A stretch of 64,000 nucleotides of DNA from Vibrio sp. CAU 1672 (GCF_029223195.1 NZ_JARHUF010000024.1:1-64000); one strand, 5' to 3'; positions 8,329-17,859 are shown, counted from the first letter of the stretch. Notes: generated by a model not told the origin, from the letters alone. Made by a program: numbers and translations.

Positions 8329-8349
8329 GTGATCCTTGATAAGGATCAC
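8329..8349. promoter_or_regulatory. Perfect palindrome upstream of srmB
   Basis: GTGATCCTT and AAGGATCAC arms with a GAT loop form a perfect inverted repeat. On the minus strand a TATACT -10 candidate follows at about 8327-8322, so the palindrome would sit between the -35 and -10 of srmB. It also lies 9 bp past the trmN6 stop, so it may instead act as a weak terminator. Two GATC (Dam) sites fall within it. Confidence 0.45.
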
Positions 8350-8357
8350 ATGTTATT

Positions 8358-9077
8358 TCACATCTTAAGGTAAAACCCGCGGGTTAGCTGAATAAACGCC
8401 TCACTGTAGCCATGTTGAGTATGAATGGTGAGGTTTTCTTCCTGTAATGGGCGTGCCTGGCGGGACAGTTCAAACAGCAGCCGATGAACCGGTTTTTTTG
8501 TCGAAGGCTTTACCTGACAGCGACGGGTCAGATGCCAACCAGTGTTTGTGGCCATGGTGATGAACCGTTCCCCTTCGATAATGGGCAGAATGAAGCTTGC
8601 GCTGCCATCCGGTGTGAGCAGGCGTGCGCACTGTTCCAGCAGTTTATCATGCGGCAGGCTGCTGGTATGGCGGGCGATGGCTCGCTGAGTCTGTTTAGCC
8701 TGCTCGCCGGAGTTAAAATATGGCGGGTTACAAACGATGCTATCGAAGCGTACCGGCGGTGCATAACTCTGCACATCCCGGTGTTTGAGAGCCAGGCGCT
8801 CTGGCCACGGCGACTGGGCGAAATTGTCCTGCGCGGCAGCGATGGCAGTGGGTTCGATATCCAGGGCGGTAATGTGAGCGTGGCAAAAACGCTGGGCACA
8901 CATCAATGCCAATAAGCCGGTACCAGTACCAATATCGAGGATCTGACCATCACTCCGGCAGGCCGCCCAGGCGCCAAGCAGGACACCATCGGTACTGACG
9001 GGCATCCCACTGTCACCAGCAGCGATGGAAAACTGTTTAAATGTAAAGCCCTTGGTGGTTGGCGTGCTACTCTTCAT
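8358..9077 (-). CDS. trmN6: tRNA1(Val) (adenine-37-N6)-methyltransferase
   Basis: A SAM-dependent enzyme (239 aa) that methylates A37 of tRNA1-Val. It shows the SAM-binding loop LDIGTGTGLLALM near residue 48 and the N6-adenine methylase catalytic motif NPPYF near residue 123. The N-terminal GFTFKQFSIAAGDSGMPVSTDGVLLGAW stretch is typical of YfiC/TrmN6. The frame extends 32 codons upstream to 9173, but that part (Asn/Gln/Lys rich) is unlike the family, so the ATG at 9077 is preferred. The gap to brnQ (9078-9405) is AT-rich without other visible features. Confidence 0.9.
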   Translation of the reverse strand: MKSSTPTTKGFTFKQFSIAAGDSGMPVSTDGVLLGAWAACRSDGQILDIGTGTGLLALMCAQRFCHAHITALDIEPTAIAAAQDNFAQSPWPERLALKHRDVQSYAPPVRFDSIVCNPPYFNSGEQAKQTQRAIARHTSSLPHDKLLEQCARLLTPDGSASFILPIIEGERFITMATNTGWHLTRRCQVKPSTKKPVHRLLFELSRQARPLQEENLTIHTQHGYSEAFIQLTRGFYLKM

Positions 9078-9405
9078 GATTGTTTTTGCTTTACCTTTCT
9101 TTGGAGTGATTTTATCTATTGTTTGTGAATTGTTTAGATTGTTGTGTTGCTGGTTAAAAAAGTGTAAGTGCATTTAGTTGGTGAAAAAGTCTGACTATAT
9201 TTCTAAAGCCAGAGATATCAACTGCTTTTTTGCTTGTTATATAAATTAATGTGGTGTTTTTTTCTTAAAGGTTGCTAAATGATGAGTGTTTCGTCATTAT
9301 GCGGCGAAATTTATTAGATTGAATCACGATTATCCAACGCGCTTGGTTATGCAAACGTGATCAAAGCATACACAACATTAATTAAACATTAGACAAGGGG
9401 TATCT

Positions 9406-10719
9406 GTGAAGCAGACGTTAAAATTAACAGATATTATTGCAGTCGGCTTTATGCTATTTGCATTCTTTTTAGGCGCCGGCAACATTATCTTTCCACCATT
9501 GGCTGGTCAGTTGGCCGGCGATAATCTGATGCCAGCGATGCTGGGATTCTTGTTAACAGCAGTAGGTTTACCTCTTATTACCATCGTTGCTATTGCTGTA
9601 GCGGGGGGCTCTTGGGATCATTTGACGCAAGACTTACCGAAAAAAGCGGCAGTGCTGATGGCGGTGCTGATCTTTATCATTATTGGCCCTGCCTTTGCGG
9701 CGCCACGTACTGGTCTGGTCGCTTACGAAATGGCGGTGAAACCGTTCTTCATTGACGCGACGCAAGCTCACCTTACCGGTTTTTCTGTACTGTTCTTTGC
9801 CGTCGCGATGTTTTTTGCCTGGTCTCAGGGCAAGTTGATCGATGTGATCGGTAAAGTATTAACTCCGGCTCTGTTTATGGGGCTAATGATCCTGGCGATT
9901 GGGGTTTTTGTTGATCCACAAGGCGAAATGCTGGCAGCTCAGGGTGAGTACCTGACCCAACCTCTGACCAAAGGCTTCCTCGAAGGCTACAACACCATGG
10001 ATACCTTTGCTTCGCTGATGTTTGGTATGCTGATGGTGGATGCGTTGCGCAGTAAGGGCATCACTGAGCGCAGTGCGACGACCAGATACCTGATTTGGGC
10101 CGGCTGTATTGCTGCCGCAGGTTTGGCGTTTGTGTACATTTCCCTGTTCTACCTCGGGGCGACCAGTGCAGCGGTTGCACCTGGTGCCGATAACGGTGGT
10201 GCGGTCTTGAGCCAATATGTACAAGCGTTGTTTGGTCCATATGGTCAAATCGTTTTGTCACTGATTGTACTGCTGGCTTGTTTAACCACGGCAATTGGCC
10301 TGATCTCTGCGTGTTCTGATTTCTTCAGTTCAAAGACCTCTGTGTCTTACAAGACCTGGGTGGTTATCAATGGTGTGGCATGTGCGGTTGTGGCTAATGT
10401 TGGTCTGGCACAACTGATTTCCTTGTCGGTACCGGTGCTGTTTGCCCTGTATCCGGTGGCGATTGCCTTGGTGGCGCTGACGTTTGTACGCAGCAAACTG
10501 CCTAATCCACGTGCTGCTTACCGGGTAGTGCTGCTGGTGTCGCTGCTGTTTGCTCTGATTGATGCCGCTAAAGTGACCGGCGTGGATGTATCTGCTTTTG
10601 ATATGCTACCATTATTCAGCATTGGTATGGGCTGGTTGCTGCCGACGGCTGTGGCTATTGCGTGCATGTTCTTTGTCGCGAAAGCACCGCAACAAACACT
10701 GGCGGAAACGGCCGCTTAA
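9406..10719 (+). CDS. brnQ: Branched-chain amino acid transporter BrnQ (carrier II)
   Basis: An inner-membrane Na+/H+-coupled carrier for Leu, Ile and Val: 437 aa, about twelve hydrophobic helices. The N-terminal FMLFAFFLGAGNIIFPP is the LIVCS family signature. Translation starts at GTG 9406, preceded by AAGGGGTATCT; no upstream ATG competes. It is transcribed alone, from AT-rich upstream DNA, and ends in a strong shared terminator. Confidence 0.93.
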   Translation: MKQTLKLTDIIAVGFMLFAFFLGAGNIIFPPLAGQLAGDNLMPAMLGFLLTAVGLPLITIVAIAVAGGSWDHLTQDLPKKAAVLMAVLIFIIIGPAFAAPRTGLVAYEMAVKPFFIDATQAHLTGFSVLFFAVAMFFAWSQGKLIDVIGKVLTPALFMGLMILAIGVFVDPQGEMLAAQGEYLTQPLTKGFLEGYNTMDTFASLMFGMLMVDALRSKGITERSATTRYLIWAGCIAAAGLAFVYISLFYLGATSAAVAPGADNGGAVLSQYVQALFGPYGQIVLSLIVLLACLTTAIGLISACSDFFSSKTSVSYKTWVVINGVACAVVANVGLAQLISLSVPVLFALYPVAIALVALTFVRSKLPNPRAAYRVVLLVSLLFALIDAAKVTGVDVSAFDMLPLFSIGMGWLLPTAVAIACMFFVAKAPQQTLAETAA

Positions 10720-10743
10720 GCCAAACGGCTGAATCGATGAACT

Positions 10744-10777
10744 AAAAAAGCCCGGTGAGTTTCTCACCGGGCTTTTT
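10744..10777. terminator. Bidirectional terminator between brnQ and fldB
   Basis: A long stem AAAAAGCCCGGTGAG / CTCACCGGGCTTTTT with a TTT loop and T runs on both sides lies between convergent genes. Confidence 0.92.
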
Positions 10778-10796
10778 GTGATTGGAATCGTGATAA

Positions 10797-11315
10797 TTAC
10801 AGCGTATCGTGGTATTCGGTTAACACTTGCTCACACCAGCTATGAATTCGCTCATCACTTAACTCATACTGAGAATCTTCATCCAGTGCCAAGCCGACAA
10901 ACTGGCTACCGTCAGCGGTGAGGGCTTTTGAGGCTTCGAATTCGTAGCCCTGGTTCGGCCAATAGCCAATGAAGGTCGCGCCGGTCGCTTTGAGTTCGTC
11001 GTGCAGCAACCCCATCGCGTCCAAATACCATTCGCCGTAACCTTCCTGATCGCCCAAGCCAAACAGTGCCACGACTTTGCCTTGTAACGGGGTGGTGGCG
11101 ATGTCTTGCCAGATCGCACTCCAGTCTTCTTGAATTTCACCAAAATCCCAAGTTGAGATACCGAGCAGCAGTAAGTCGTAGTCAGCCATCAACGAGAGTG
11201 GTGTCTCTTTCACATTGTGAATATCGACCAGGTCTTCACCGATGATCGCGCGAATTTTCTCTGCTGCCATTTCGGTGTAGCAGGTGGTTGAGCCGTAAAA
11301 GAGTCCGATTTTCAT
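10797..11315 (-). CDS. fldB: Flavodoxin FldB
   Basis: An FMN electron carrier of 172 aa. The phosphate-binding loop YGSTTCYTE sits at the N-terminus. The segment GISTWDFGEIQEDW and the sequence LFGLGDQEGYGEW supply the flavin-stacking residues. FldB, rather than FldA, is indicated by similarity to E. coli FldB and by its position divergent from xerD, as in enterobacteria. A start nine bases earlier (11324) is also possible; ribosome sites are weak for both. Confidence 0.9.
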   Translation of the reverse strand: MKIGLFYGSTTCYTEMAAEKIRAIIGEDLVDIHNVKETPLSLMADYDLLLLGISTWDFGEIQEDWSAIWQDIATTPLQGKVVALFGLGDQEGYGEWYLDAMGLLHDELKATGATFIGYWPNQGYEFEASKALTADGSQFVGLALDEDSQYELSDERIHSWCEQVLTEYHDTL

Positions 11316-11472
11316 TATATTCATCGTCTGAAATTGTCTTTCGATGGCAGAATCTAAGCATAATTAGCGGAAGATTGCAGCGAATATTGTCCAAGGGTGG
11401 ATTTTTTATGGCATTCACTTCGACGCTGGATTACTCTCACTACTGTATGAATCAACATGTAAGGGAGCGGGC

Positions 11473-12390
11473 ATGACGGCACAATCGTCTGTCAATCAAC
11501 AGGACTTCGGGTTGGTCGAGCAGTTTCTTGATGCGATGTGGATGGAGCGCGGGCTATCGGAAAATACCCTGGCGTCGTATCGGAATGATTTGATGAAACT
11601 GCTTACCTGGATGGATCATCACAGCTACCGGCTTGATTTTATCAGTCTGTCTGGCCTGCAAGAGTACCAAACTTATTTAGCGGATCGGGACTACAAACAG
11701 ACATCGCGTGCGCGCATGTTGTCTGCGATCCGTCGTCTGTTTCAGTATCTGCATCGTGAGAAAGTGCGTGCGGATGATCCGAGCGCGTTGCTGGTCAGCC
11801 CTAAGCTGCCGCAACGCTTACCCAAAGACATCAGTGAAGAGCAAGTCGATGCGCTGCTGGAGGCCCCTGATCCCAACGACCCGATTGAGTTGCGCGACAA
11901 AGCCATGCTGGAGCTGTTGTATGCGACTGGTCTGCGGGTGACGGAACTGGTCAGCTTAACCATGGAGAACCTTAGCCTGCGCCAGGGGGTGGTGCGCGTG
12001 ACCGGTAAAGGGGGCAAAGAACGCTTGGTACCCATGGGTGAAAGTGCTATCGACTGGATTGAAACTTTTATTCAGCAAGGCCGGTCTGCTCTGTTGGGCG
12101 AGACCACGTCGGATATCGTGTTTCCCAGTAAGCGTGCCCGGCAAATGACCCGGCAAACCTTTTGGCACCGCATCAAACATTATGCGGTGATCGCGGGGAT
12201 CGACACTGAACAGTTGTCTCCGCACGTGTTGCGCCATGCGTTTGCAACGCATTTATTGAACTATGGGGCGGATCTTCGGGTCGTACAGATGCTCTTGGGG
12301 CATAGTGACTTATCGACCACGCAAATTTATACTCATGTGGCGACTGAACGTTTGAAGCAAATCCACAGTCAACATCACCCAAGGGCATAA
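11473..12390 (+). CDS. xerD: Site-specific tyrosine recombinase XerD
   Basis: A tyrosine recombinase (305 aa) that, with XerC, resolves chromosome dimers at dif under FtsK control; in V. cholerae it also serves CTX-type phage integration. The N-terminal SAM-like core-binding domain is followed by the catalytic residues: R in YATGLRVTELV, K in GKGGKERLVP, HVLRH, GH(S) and Y in TTQIYTHV. GGGAG precedes the ATG. It heads the conserved xerD-dsbC-recJ-prfB-lysS run. Confidence 0.94.
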   Translation: MTAQSSVNQQDFGLVEQFLDAMWMERGLSENTLASYRNDLMKLLTWMDHHSYRLDFISLSGLQEYQTYLADRDYKQTSRARMLSAIRRLFQYLHREKVRADDPSALLVSPKLPQRLPKDISEEQVDALLEAPDPNDPIELRDKAMLELLYATGLRVTELVSLTMENLSLRQGVVRVTGKGGKERLVPMGESAIDWIETFIQQGRSALLGETTSDIVFPSKRARQMTRQTFWHRIKHYAVIAGIDTEQLSPHVLRHAFATHLLNYGADLRVVQMLLGHSDLSTTQIYTHVATERLKQIHSQHHPRA

Positions 12391-12447
12391 TGATGATTAC
12401 TGCTTTGCTTTGGCAAGATGAACTGGTTTTATTTTAAGGTGAATGGA

Positions 12448-13230
12448 ATGAGCGTATTACGCCGAATTACACTGCTGACTTTACCCTTTTTCGTGGCCGC
12501 ATGTGGGGTCGAGGAAAGTCAGGCAACAACGCATACTGCGGCACAGCCTGCAGTAGCATCAACCCAAAGCTTTGATGAAGATGCATTAAAAGCCAAGTTT
12601 GCCAAACTGGGGCTGGCGGTCAACGACGTGAAAGCGTCGGATGTGGCGGGTTTGGTTGAGATTCAAACCAACGGCGGGGTGCTGTTTGCTTCCAATGATG
12701 GTGAGCATTTTATTGCCGGTACCCTGTATGCCTTAGATGATAGCGGCGGTTATAAAGACGTACTGGCGGAGCGGCAGGCACCGCTTAACGCTGAAAAGAT
12801 TGCCAAGTTTGCCGATAGTGCGATCGAATACAAGGCTGAGAATGAAAAATATGTGGTCACAGTGTTCACCGATGTTACCTGTGGCTACTGTGTTCGCTTA
12901 CACAACCAAATGCAGGGCTATAACGACTTAGGCATTACAGTGCGTTACATGGCGTACCCTCGCCAGGGGGCAAACAGCCCGGTGGCGGAGCAGATGGCGA
13001 CCGTCTGGTGTGCCGCGGATCCGCAGGCTGCAATGCACAATGCTAAGGTCAATCGTACGTTTGATGCCCCGCAAAACGATCTGGCTCAGTGTCAGGAAAC
13101 GGTATCGGCGCAGTATAACCTAGGCCGTGAGTTGGGCATTTCCGGTACGCCGGCGATCTTCTTGCCTAATGGCGAAATGGTTGGTGGCTATCTGCCGCCG
13201 GCACAGCTACTGCAACGTTTAGCAAAATAA
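12448..13230 (+). CDS. dsbC: Thiol:disulfide interchange protein DsbC, with apparent lipobox
   Basis: A periplasmic disulfide isomerase of 260 aa. An N-terminal dimerisation domain is followed by a thioredoxin fold with active site CGYC in FTDVTCGYCVRLH and the cis-Pro segment GISGTPAIF. The signal sequence ends LPFFVAACGV, a plausible lipobox (V-A-A-C) with Gly after the Cys, unlike soluble E. coli DsbC. The ATG at 12448 has AAGGTG upstream; the frame is open to 12418. It sits between xerD and recJ, the usual dsbC location. Confidence 0.93.
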   Translation: MSVLRRITLLTLPFFVAACGVEESQATTHTAAQPAVASTQSFDEDALKAKFAKLGLAVNDVKASDVAGLVEIQTNGGVLFASNDGEHFIAGTLYALDDSGGYKDVLAERQAPLNAEKIAKFADSAIEYKAENEKYVVTVFTDVTCGYCVRLHNQMQGYNDLGITVRYMAYPRQGANSPVAEQMATVWCAADPQAAMHNAKVNRTFDAPQNDLAQCQETVSAQYNLGRELGISGTPAIFLPNGEMVGGYLPPAQLLQRLAK

Positions 13231-13248
13231 TTATCCTTAAGGAGCGCA

Positions 13249-13276
13249 GTCGGCTGAGTTTTCAGCCGGCTTTTTT
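13249..13276 (+). terminator. Hairpin with T run between dsbC and the recJ start
   Basis: A 9-bp stem (13249-13257 with 13262-13270, one G-U pair, GTTT loop) is followed by six Ts. It has the form of an intrinsic terminator and ends only 6 nt before the recJ ATG. AAGGAG (13239-13244) lies upstream of the stem. Confidence 0.8.
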
Positions 13277-13281
13277 ACCCC

Positions 13282-15021
13282 ATGATAGAAATCCAACGAC
13301 GTCCTGAGCCAGATTTTTCCCTGCTGCCTGATTCGATTCCTCCGATTTTAAAGCGAATTTACCTTAACCGTGGCATCACAGATATTGCGCAGCTGGAAAC
13401 CTCAGCGCGAGGTTTACACTCCTACCAGAAACTGGGGGGCATCAACCAGGCGGTTGAGCTGTTGTTTACTGCCATTCAACACCAAAAGCGCATCATCGTG
13501 GTCGGTGATTTTGATGCTGATGGTGCGACCAGTTCAGCCCTGTCGGTGCTGGCGCTGCGTATGCTGGGCAGCCGCAATGTGGACTATTTGGTGCCGAACC
13601 GGTTTGAAGACGGCTACGGTTTAAGTCCGGAAGTGGTCGAACAGGCGCTGGAAATTGGCGCTGAAGTGATCATGACGGTTGATAATGGTGTGTCTTCCAT
13701 CGAAGGGGTGCGCCATGCCAAGCAGCATGGTCTGCAGGTACTGGTGACCGATCATCACTTACCGGGACAAGAACTGCCGGAAGTGGATGCGATGGTGAAC
13801 CCTAACCTGGAAAGCTGTGCCTTTCCATCGAAAGCACTGGCAGGCGTGGGCGTGGCGTTTTATCTGATGATGGCGTTGTGTGTCCACATGCGCAAGCTGA
13901 ACTGGTTTGTACAGCAAGGGATGCAAGAGCCTAAGCTGATGGAACTGATTGACCTGGTTGCGTTGGGCACCGTGGCGGATGTGGTCCCGCTGGATGAGAA
14001 CAACCGGATCCTGGTTCACCAGGGGTTGCAACGTATCCGTGCCGGCAAAGCAAGGCCGGGGATCCAGGCGCTGATTGAAGTGTCCAAGCGCGATGCGCGT
14101 CGGTTGATGGCGGCCGATTTTGGTTTTGCTTTGGGGCCGCGGATCAATGCCGCAGGCCGATTGGATGACATGTCATTTGGCGTTGAGTTGCTGATGAGCA
14201 ATAACATCCAGGCTGCACGCCGCATGGCCAGTGAGCTGGATGGGCTCAACCAGACCCGCAAAGAAATCGAAGAAGGGATGAAGCAAGAGGCGATGGCCTT
14301 TTGTGAGCGGCTTCAGTTTGGTGAGGACACTGAACTGCCCTATGGCCTGGCCCTGTTTCAGCGTGACTGGCACCAGGGGGTGATCGGCATTTTGGCCTCA
14401 CGGATCAAAGACAAGTTCCATCGCCCGGTGATCGCGTTTGCTGATGGCGGTGACGGGGCAATCAAAGGTTCTTGTCGCTCCATTCCTGGTTTACATATGC
14501 GTGATGTGCTGGACTTCATTGATACACAAAATCCCGGTTTGATCCTGAAGTTTGGTGGGCATGCAATGGCAGCTGGGCTGACCATCATGGAGCAGGATTT
14601 CGCACGTTTTAGCCGCTTGTTTGATGAGGTAGTGAAACGTGAGCTGGATGAAACGGCCCTGAAAGGGATCATTTTGTCCGACGGCGAATTAAAGCCGGAA
14701 GAGTTTTCCATGCACATCGCTGAGCTCCTTCGCGCTGGCGGCCCTTTTGGTCAGGCATTTCCAGAGCCGATGTTTGATGGGCAGTTTAAAGTACTACACC
14801 AAAAGCTGGTGGGGGAAAAACACCTTAAACTGATGCTTGAGCCATTATACAAAGGCCACCCGACCAATATCATGATCGATGGTATTGCTTTTAATGTGGA
14901 TTTACGTCGCTGGCCGGATGCTTCGGTCAAAACCGTGCGTTTAGCGTATAAGCTGGACATCAACGAATTTCGTGGTAATCAGTCGCTGCAATTGATGATT
15001 GATCATATTGAAGCCCACTAA
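13282..15021 (+). CDS. recJ: Single-stranded-DNA-specific exonuclease RecJ
   Basis: A 5'-3' ssDNA exonuclease of recombination and mismatch repair, 579 aa (E. coli 577). DHH-phosphoesterase motifs are visible: VVGDFDADGATSS near residue 75, TVDNGVSS, VTDHHLPG near residue 160, and GRINAAGRLDD. The C-terminal DHHA1 signature is KFGGHAMAAG. The start ATG has no adjacent Shine-Dalgarno; the nearest (AAGGAG) is separated by a hairpin, implying low or structure-dependent translation. Confidence 0.95.
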   Translation: MIEIQRRPEPDFSLLPDSIPPILKRIYLNRGITDIAQLETSARGLHSYQKLGGINQAVELLFTAIQHQKRIIVVGDFDADGATSSALSVLALRMLGSRNVDYLVPNRFEDGYGLSPEVVEQALEIGAEVIMTVDNGVSSIEGVRHAKQHGLQVLVTDHHLPGQELPEVDAMVNPNLESCAFPSKALAGVGVAFYLMMALCVHMRKLNWFVQQGMQEPKLMELIDLVALGTVADVVPLDENNRILVHQGLQRIRAGKARPGIQALIEVSKRDARRLMAADFGFALGPRINAAGRLDDMSFGVELLMSNNIQAARRMASELDGLNQTRKEIEEGMKQEAMAFCERLQFGEDTELPYGLALFQRDWHQGVIGILASRIKDKFHRPVIAFADGGDGAIKGSCRSIPGLHMRDVLDFIDTQNPGLILKFGGHAMAAGLTIMEQDFARFSRLFDEVVKRELDETALKGIILSDGELKPEEFSMHIAELLRAGGPFGQAFPEPMFDGQFKVLHQKLVGEKHLKLMLEPLYKGHPTNIMIDGIAFNVDLRRWPDASVKTVRLAYKLDINEFRGNQSLQLMIDHIEAH

Positions 15022-15193
15022 AACTGCGGTGTGAAGCATTATAGGGTACGAAGTTCCATAACCGCGGTTGAAATTTTTTGACCGTGGTCTCTTTCTTGGT
15101 CAACTGCTTTCGGCCGGGAAATTTTCCTGTATCTCTGTCACATTTTTGAGTAGAATTTCTCGGTTAAATTCTATTCTACAATGTCGAGCAAAC

Positions 15194-16292
15194 ATGTTTG
15201 AAATCAATCCTATTAAAAACCGTCTGCAGGATGTGTCTGAACGCACAAATGTCCTGAGGGGGTATCTTTGACTATGACGCCAAGCAAGAGCGTCTAGAAG
15301 AAGTCAACGCAGAACTGGAACAGCCAGATGTATGGAACGAACCTGAACGCGCTCAAGCGTTGGGTAAAGAGCGTGCATCGCTGGAAGCGGTTGTCGAAAC
15401 CATTGATCAGCTTGAACAGGGCGTCGAAGACGTAGAAGGTCTTCTGGAGCTGGCTGTGGAAGAAGAAGATCAAGAGACCTTCGATGAAATCGAGCCTGAA
15501 CTGGCAGAGCTGGAAGAGAAGCTGGAGAAGCTGGAGTTCCGCCGTATGTTCTCAGGTGATCATGATGGCTCTGACTGCTACATCGACTTGCAGGCGGGCT
15601 CTGGTGGTACCGAGGCGCAAGACTGGACAAATATGATGCTGCGTATGTACCTGCGCTGGGCTGAATCGAAAGGGTTCAAAGCGGAGGTCATCGAGGTATC
15701 AGAAGGTGAGGTGGCCGGGCTGAAATCTGCTACGGTACGCATCTCGGGTGAGTACGCGTACGGTTGGTTGCGTACTGAAACCGGTGTTCACCGTCTGGTT
15801 CGTAAATCGCCGTTTGACTCAGGTGGCCGCCGCCATACATCGTTTGCCTCTGCGTTTGTCTACCCGGAAGTTGACGACAACATTGCTATCGACATTAACC
15901 CGGCTGATCTGCGTATCGACGTATACCGTGCCTCTGGCGCGGGTGGTCAGCACGTTAACACCACAGAATCGGCGGTACGTATTACCCACTTACCGACCAA
16001 CACCGTGGTGCAGTGCCAGAATGATCGTTCACAGCATAAGAACAAAGATCAGGCAATGAAACAGCTGCGAGCCAAGCTCTTTGAGCTTGAATTGCACAAG
16101 CAAAATGCGGAAAAACAGGCTAACGAAGATGCCAAGTCAGACATTGGCTGGGGTAGCCAGATTCGTTCTTACGTCCTGGATGATTCGCGCATTAAAGATT
16201 TACGTACCGGCGTTGAAAACCGTAATACACAAGCGGTGCTTGACGGCGACCTCGACAAATTTATTGAAGCTAGCCTGAAATCAGGCCTTTAA
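15194..16292 (+). CDS. prfB: Peptide chain release factor 2 (programmed +1 frameshift)
   Basis: Releases peptides at UGA and UAA codons. The gene is in two frames: codons 1-25 from ATG 15194 end at CTT TGA (TGA 15269-15271), with the internal ribosome-binding stretch AGGGGG just upstream. Reading resumes +1 at GAC 15270, giving 365 aa. This is the known RF2 autoregulatory frameshift, not a mutation. The stop-codon-reading SPF tripeptide (KSPFDSGG) and catalytic GGQ (GAGGQHVN) are present. It is followed by lysS, as in E. coli. Confidence 0.97.
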
Positions 16293-16325
16293 GCTTTTCA
16301 CCGACATATACAGGGTACATCGAAT

Positions 16326-17843
16326 ATGAGTGATGATATTCAAAACGAAACCATACAAGAAGAAAATAAGCTGATTGCTGAGCGTCGTGCGAAACTGGAT
16401 GAGATTCGCAAGAGCTGCGCAGCAAACGGCCACCCAAATGACTTCCGTCGTGACAGCCTGGCTGGCGACCTGCAAAAAGAGTTCGGTGAAAAGACCAAGG
16501 AAGAGCTGGAAGAGTTGAACCATGTGGTTGCGATTGCTGGTCGTATCATGGCTAAACGTGGTCCATTCCTGGTAATTCAAGAAACCTCTGGCCGTATTCA
16601 AGCTTACGCAGACAAAGTGGTGCAAAAAGAGCTGAAAGAGAAGTACCAGGGCCTGGATATCGGTGACATCATCGGTGTTAAAGGTGCACTGCACAAATCT
16701 GGTAAAGGTGATCTGTACGTGAACATGGAAGAGTACGAGTTGCTCACTAAAGCACTTCGTCCTCTGCCTGAGAAGTTCCACGGTCTGACTGACCAGGAGA
16801 TGCGTTACCGTCAGCGTTACGTTGACCTGATCGTTAACGAAGATTCTCGTAATGCATTCATTATACGTTCTAAGGTGATGTCTGCAATTCGTAACTTCAT
16901 GATCTCTAAACAGTTCATGGAAGTTGAAACGCCAATGATGCACGTGATCCCTGGTGGTGCGAGTGCGCGTCCATTTATCACTCACCACAATGCGTTGGAT
17001 ATGCCAATGTACCTGCGTATTGCCCCAGAGCTTTATCTGAAACGTCTGGTTGTGGGTGGTTTTGATCGCGTATTCGAGATTAACCGTAACTTCCGTAATG
17101 AAGGTCTTTCTCCTCGTCATAACCCAGAATTTACTATGATGGAATTCTACATGGCGTACGCGGACTACAAAGATCTGATGGATTTCACTGAAGAACTGCT
17201 AAGCTCTGTGGCACTTGAAGTGCTGGGTGCAACTTCGATGCCTTACGGTGACGAAACGGTTGAGTTTGGTGGCAAGTATGCTCGCATGAGCATGTTTGAA
17301 GCGATCAAACACTACAACCCTGATCACGCAGAAATTCAAGCACTGACAGAGAAGGATCTGCAAAACCGTGAGCTGATGGTATCTATCGCCAAGTCGGTTC
17401 ACGTTGAAGTGGAACCGTTCTGGACTTGTGGCCAACTGCTGGAAGAGATCTTTGGTGAAACGGCCGAGCCTAAACTGATCCAGCCGACATTCATTACTGG
17501 CTACCCTGCTGACATCTCGCCATTGGCGCGTCGTAGCGATGATAACCCGTTCTTTACCGACCGCTTTGAATTCTTCATTGGTGGCCGTGAAGTGGCAAAC
17601 GGCTTCTCAGAGCTGAATGATGCCGAAGACCAGGACGCTCGCTTTAAAGCCCAGGTGGAAGCGAAAGAGTCAGGTGATGACGAAGCAATGTTCTACGATG
17701 CAGACTACATCACTGCTCTAGAGCACGGCCTGCCGCCAACGGCTGGCCAGGGTATCGGTATCGACCGTCTGGTTATGCTACTGACTAACACGCACACTAT
17801 CCGTGACGTGATCCTGTTCCCAGCGATGCGCCCACAAGGCTAA
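16326..17843 (+). CDS. lysS: Lysyl-tRNA synthetase (class II)
   Basis: Charges tRNA-Lys. 505 aa, with an N-terminal OB-fold anticodon domain and class II catalytic core. Motif 2 reads FEINRNFRNEGLSPRHNPEFTMMEFY and motif 3 GIGIDRLVMLLT. Codon use is biased, as expected for high expression. The gene follows prfB by 33 bp and ends in a strong terminator. Confidence 0.96.
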   Translation: MSDDIQNETIQEENKLIAERRAKLDEIRKSCAANGHPNDFRRDSLAGDLQKEFGEKTKEELEELNHVVAIAGRIMAKRGPFLVIQETSGRIQAYADKVVQKELKEKYQGLDIGDIIGVKGALHKSGKGDLYVNMEEYELLTKALRPLPEKFHGLTDQEMRYRQRYVDLIVNEDSRNAFIIRSKVMSAIRNFMISKQFMEVETPMMHVIPGGASARPFITHHNALDMPMYLRIAPELYLKRLVVGGFDRVFEINRNFRNEGLSPRHNPEFTMMEFYMAYADYKDLMDFTEELLSSVALEVLGATSMPYGDETVEFGGKYARMSMFEAIKHYNPDHAEIQALTEKDLQNRELMVSIAKSVHVEVEPFWTCGQLLEEIFGETAEPKLIQPTFITGYPADISPLARRSDDNPFFTDRFEFFIGGREVANGFSELNDAEDQDARFKAQVEAKESGDDEAMFYDADYITALEHGLPPTAGQGIGIDRLVMLLTNTHTIRDVILFPAMRPQG

Positions 17844-17859
17844 TACTGGCAGCGAGTTC

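Noticed and set aside
15068..15271. Short ORF ending at TGA before prfB
   Set aside because: This is the zero-frame part of prfB up to the frameshift, not a separate gene.
16281..17120. 279-aa antisense ORF within lysS
   Set aside because: It lies opposite a well supported aminoacyl-tRNA synthetase gene; length is an effect of the biased codons of lysS.
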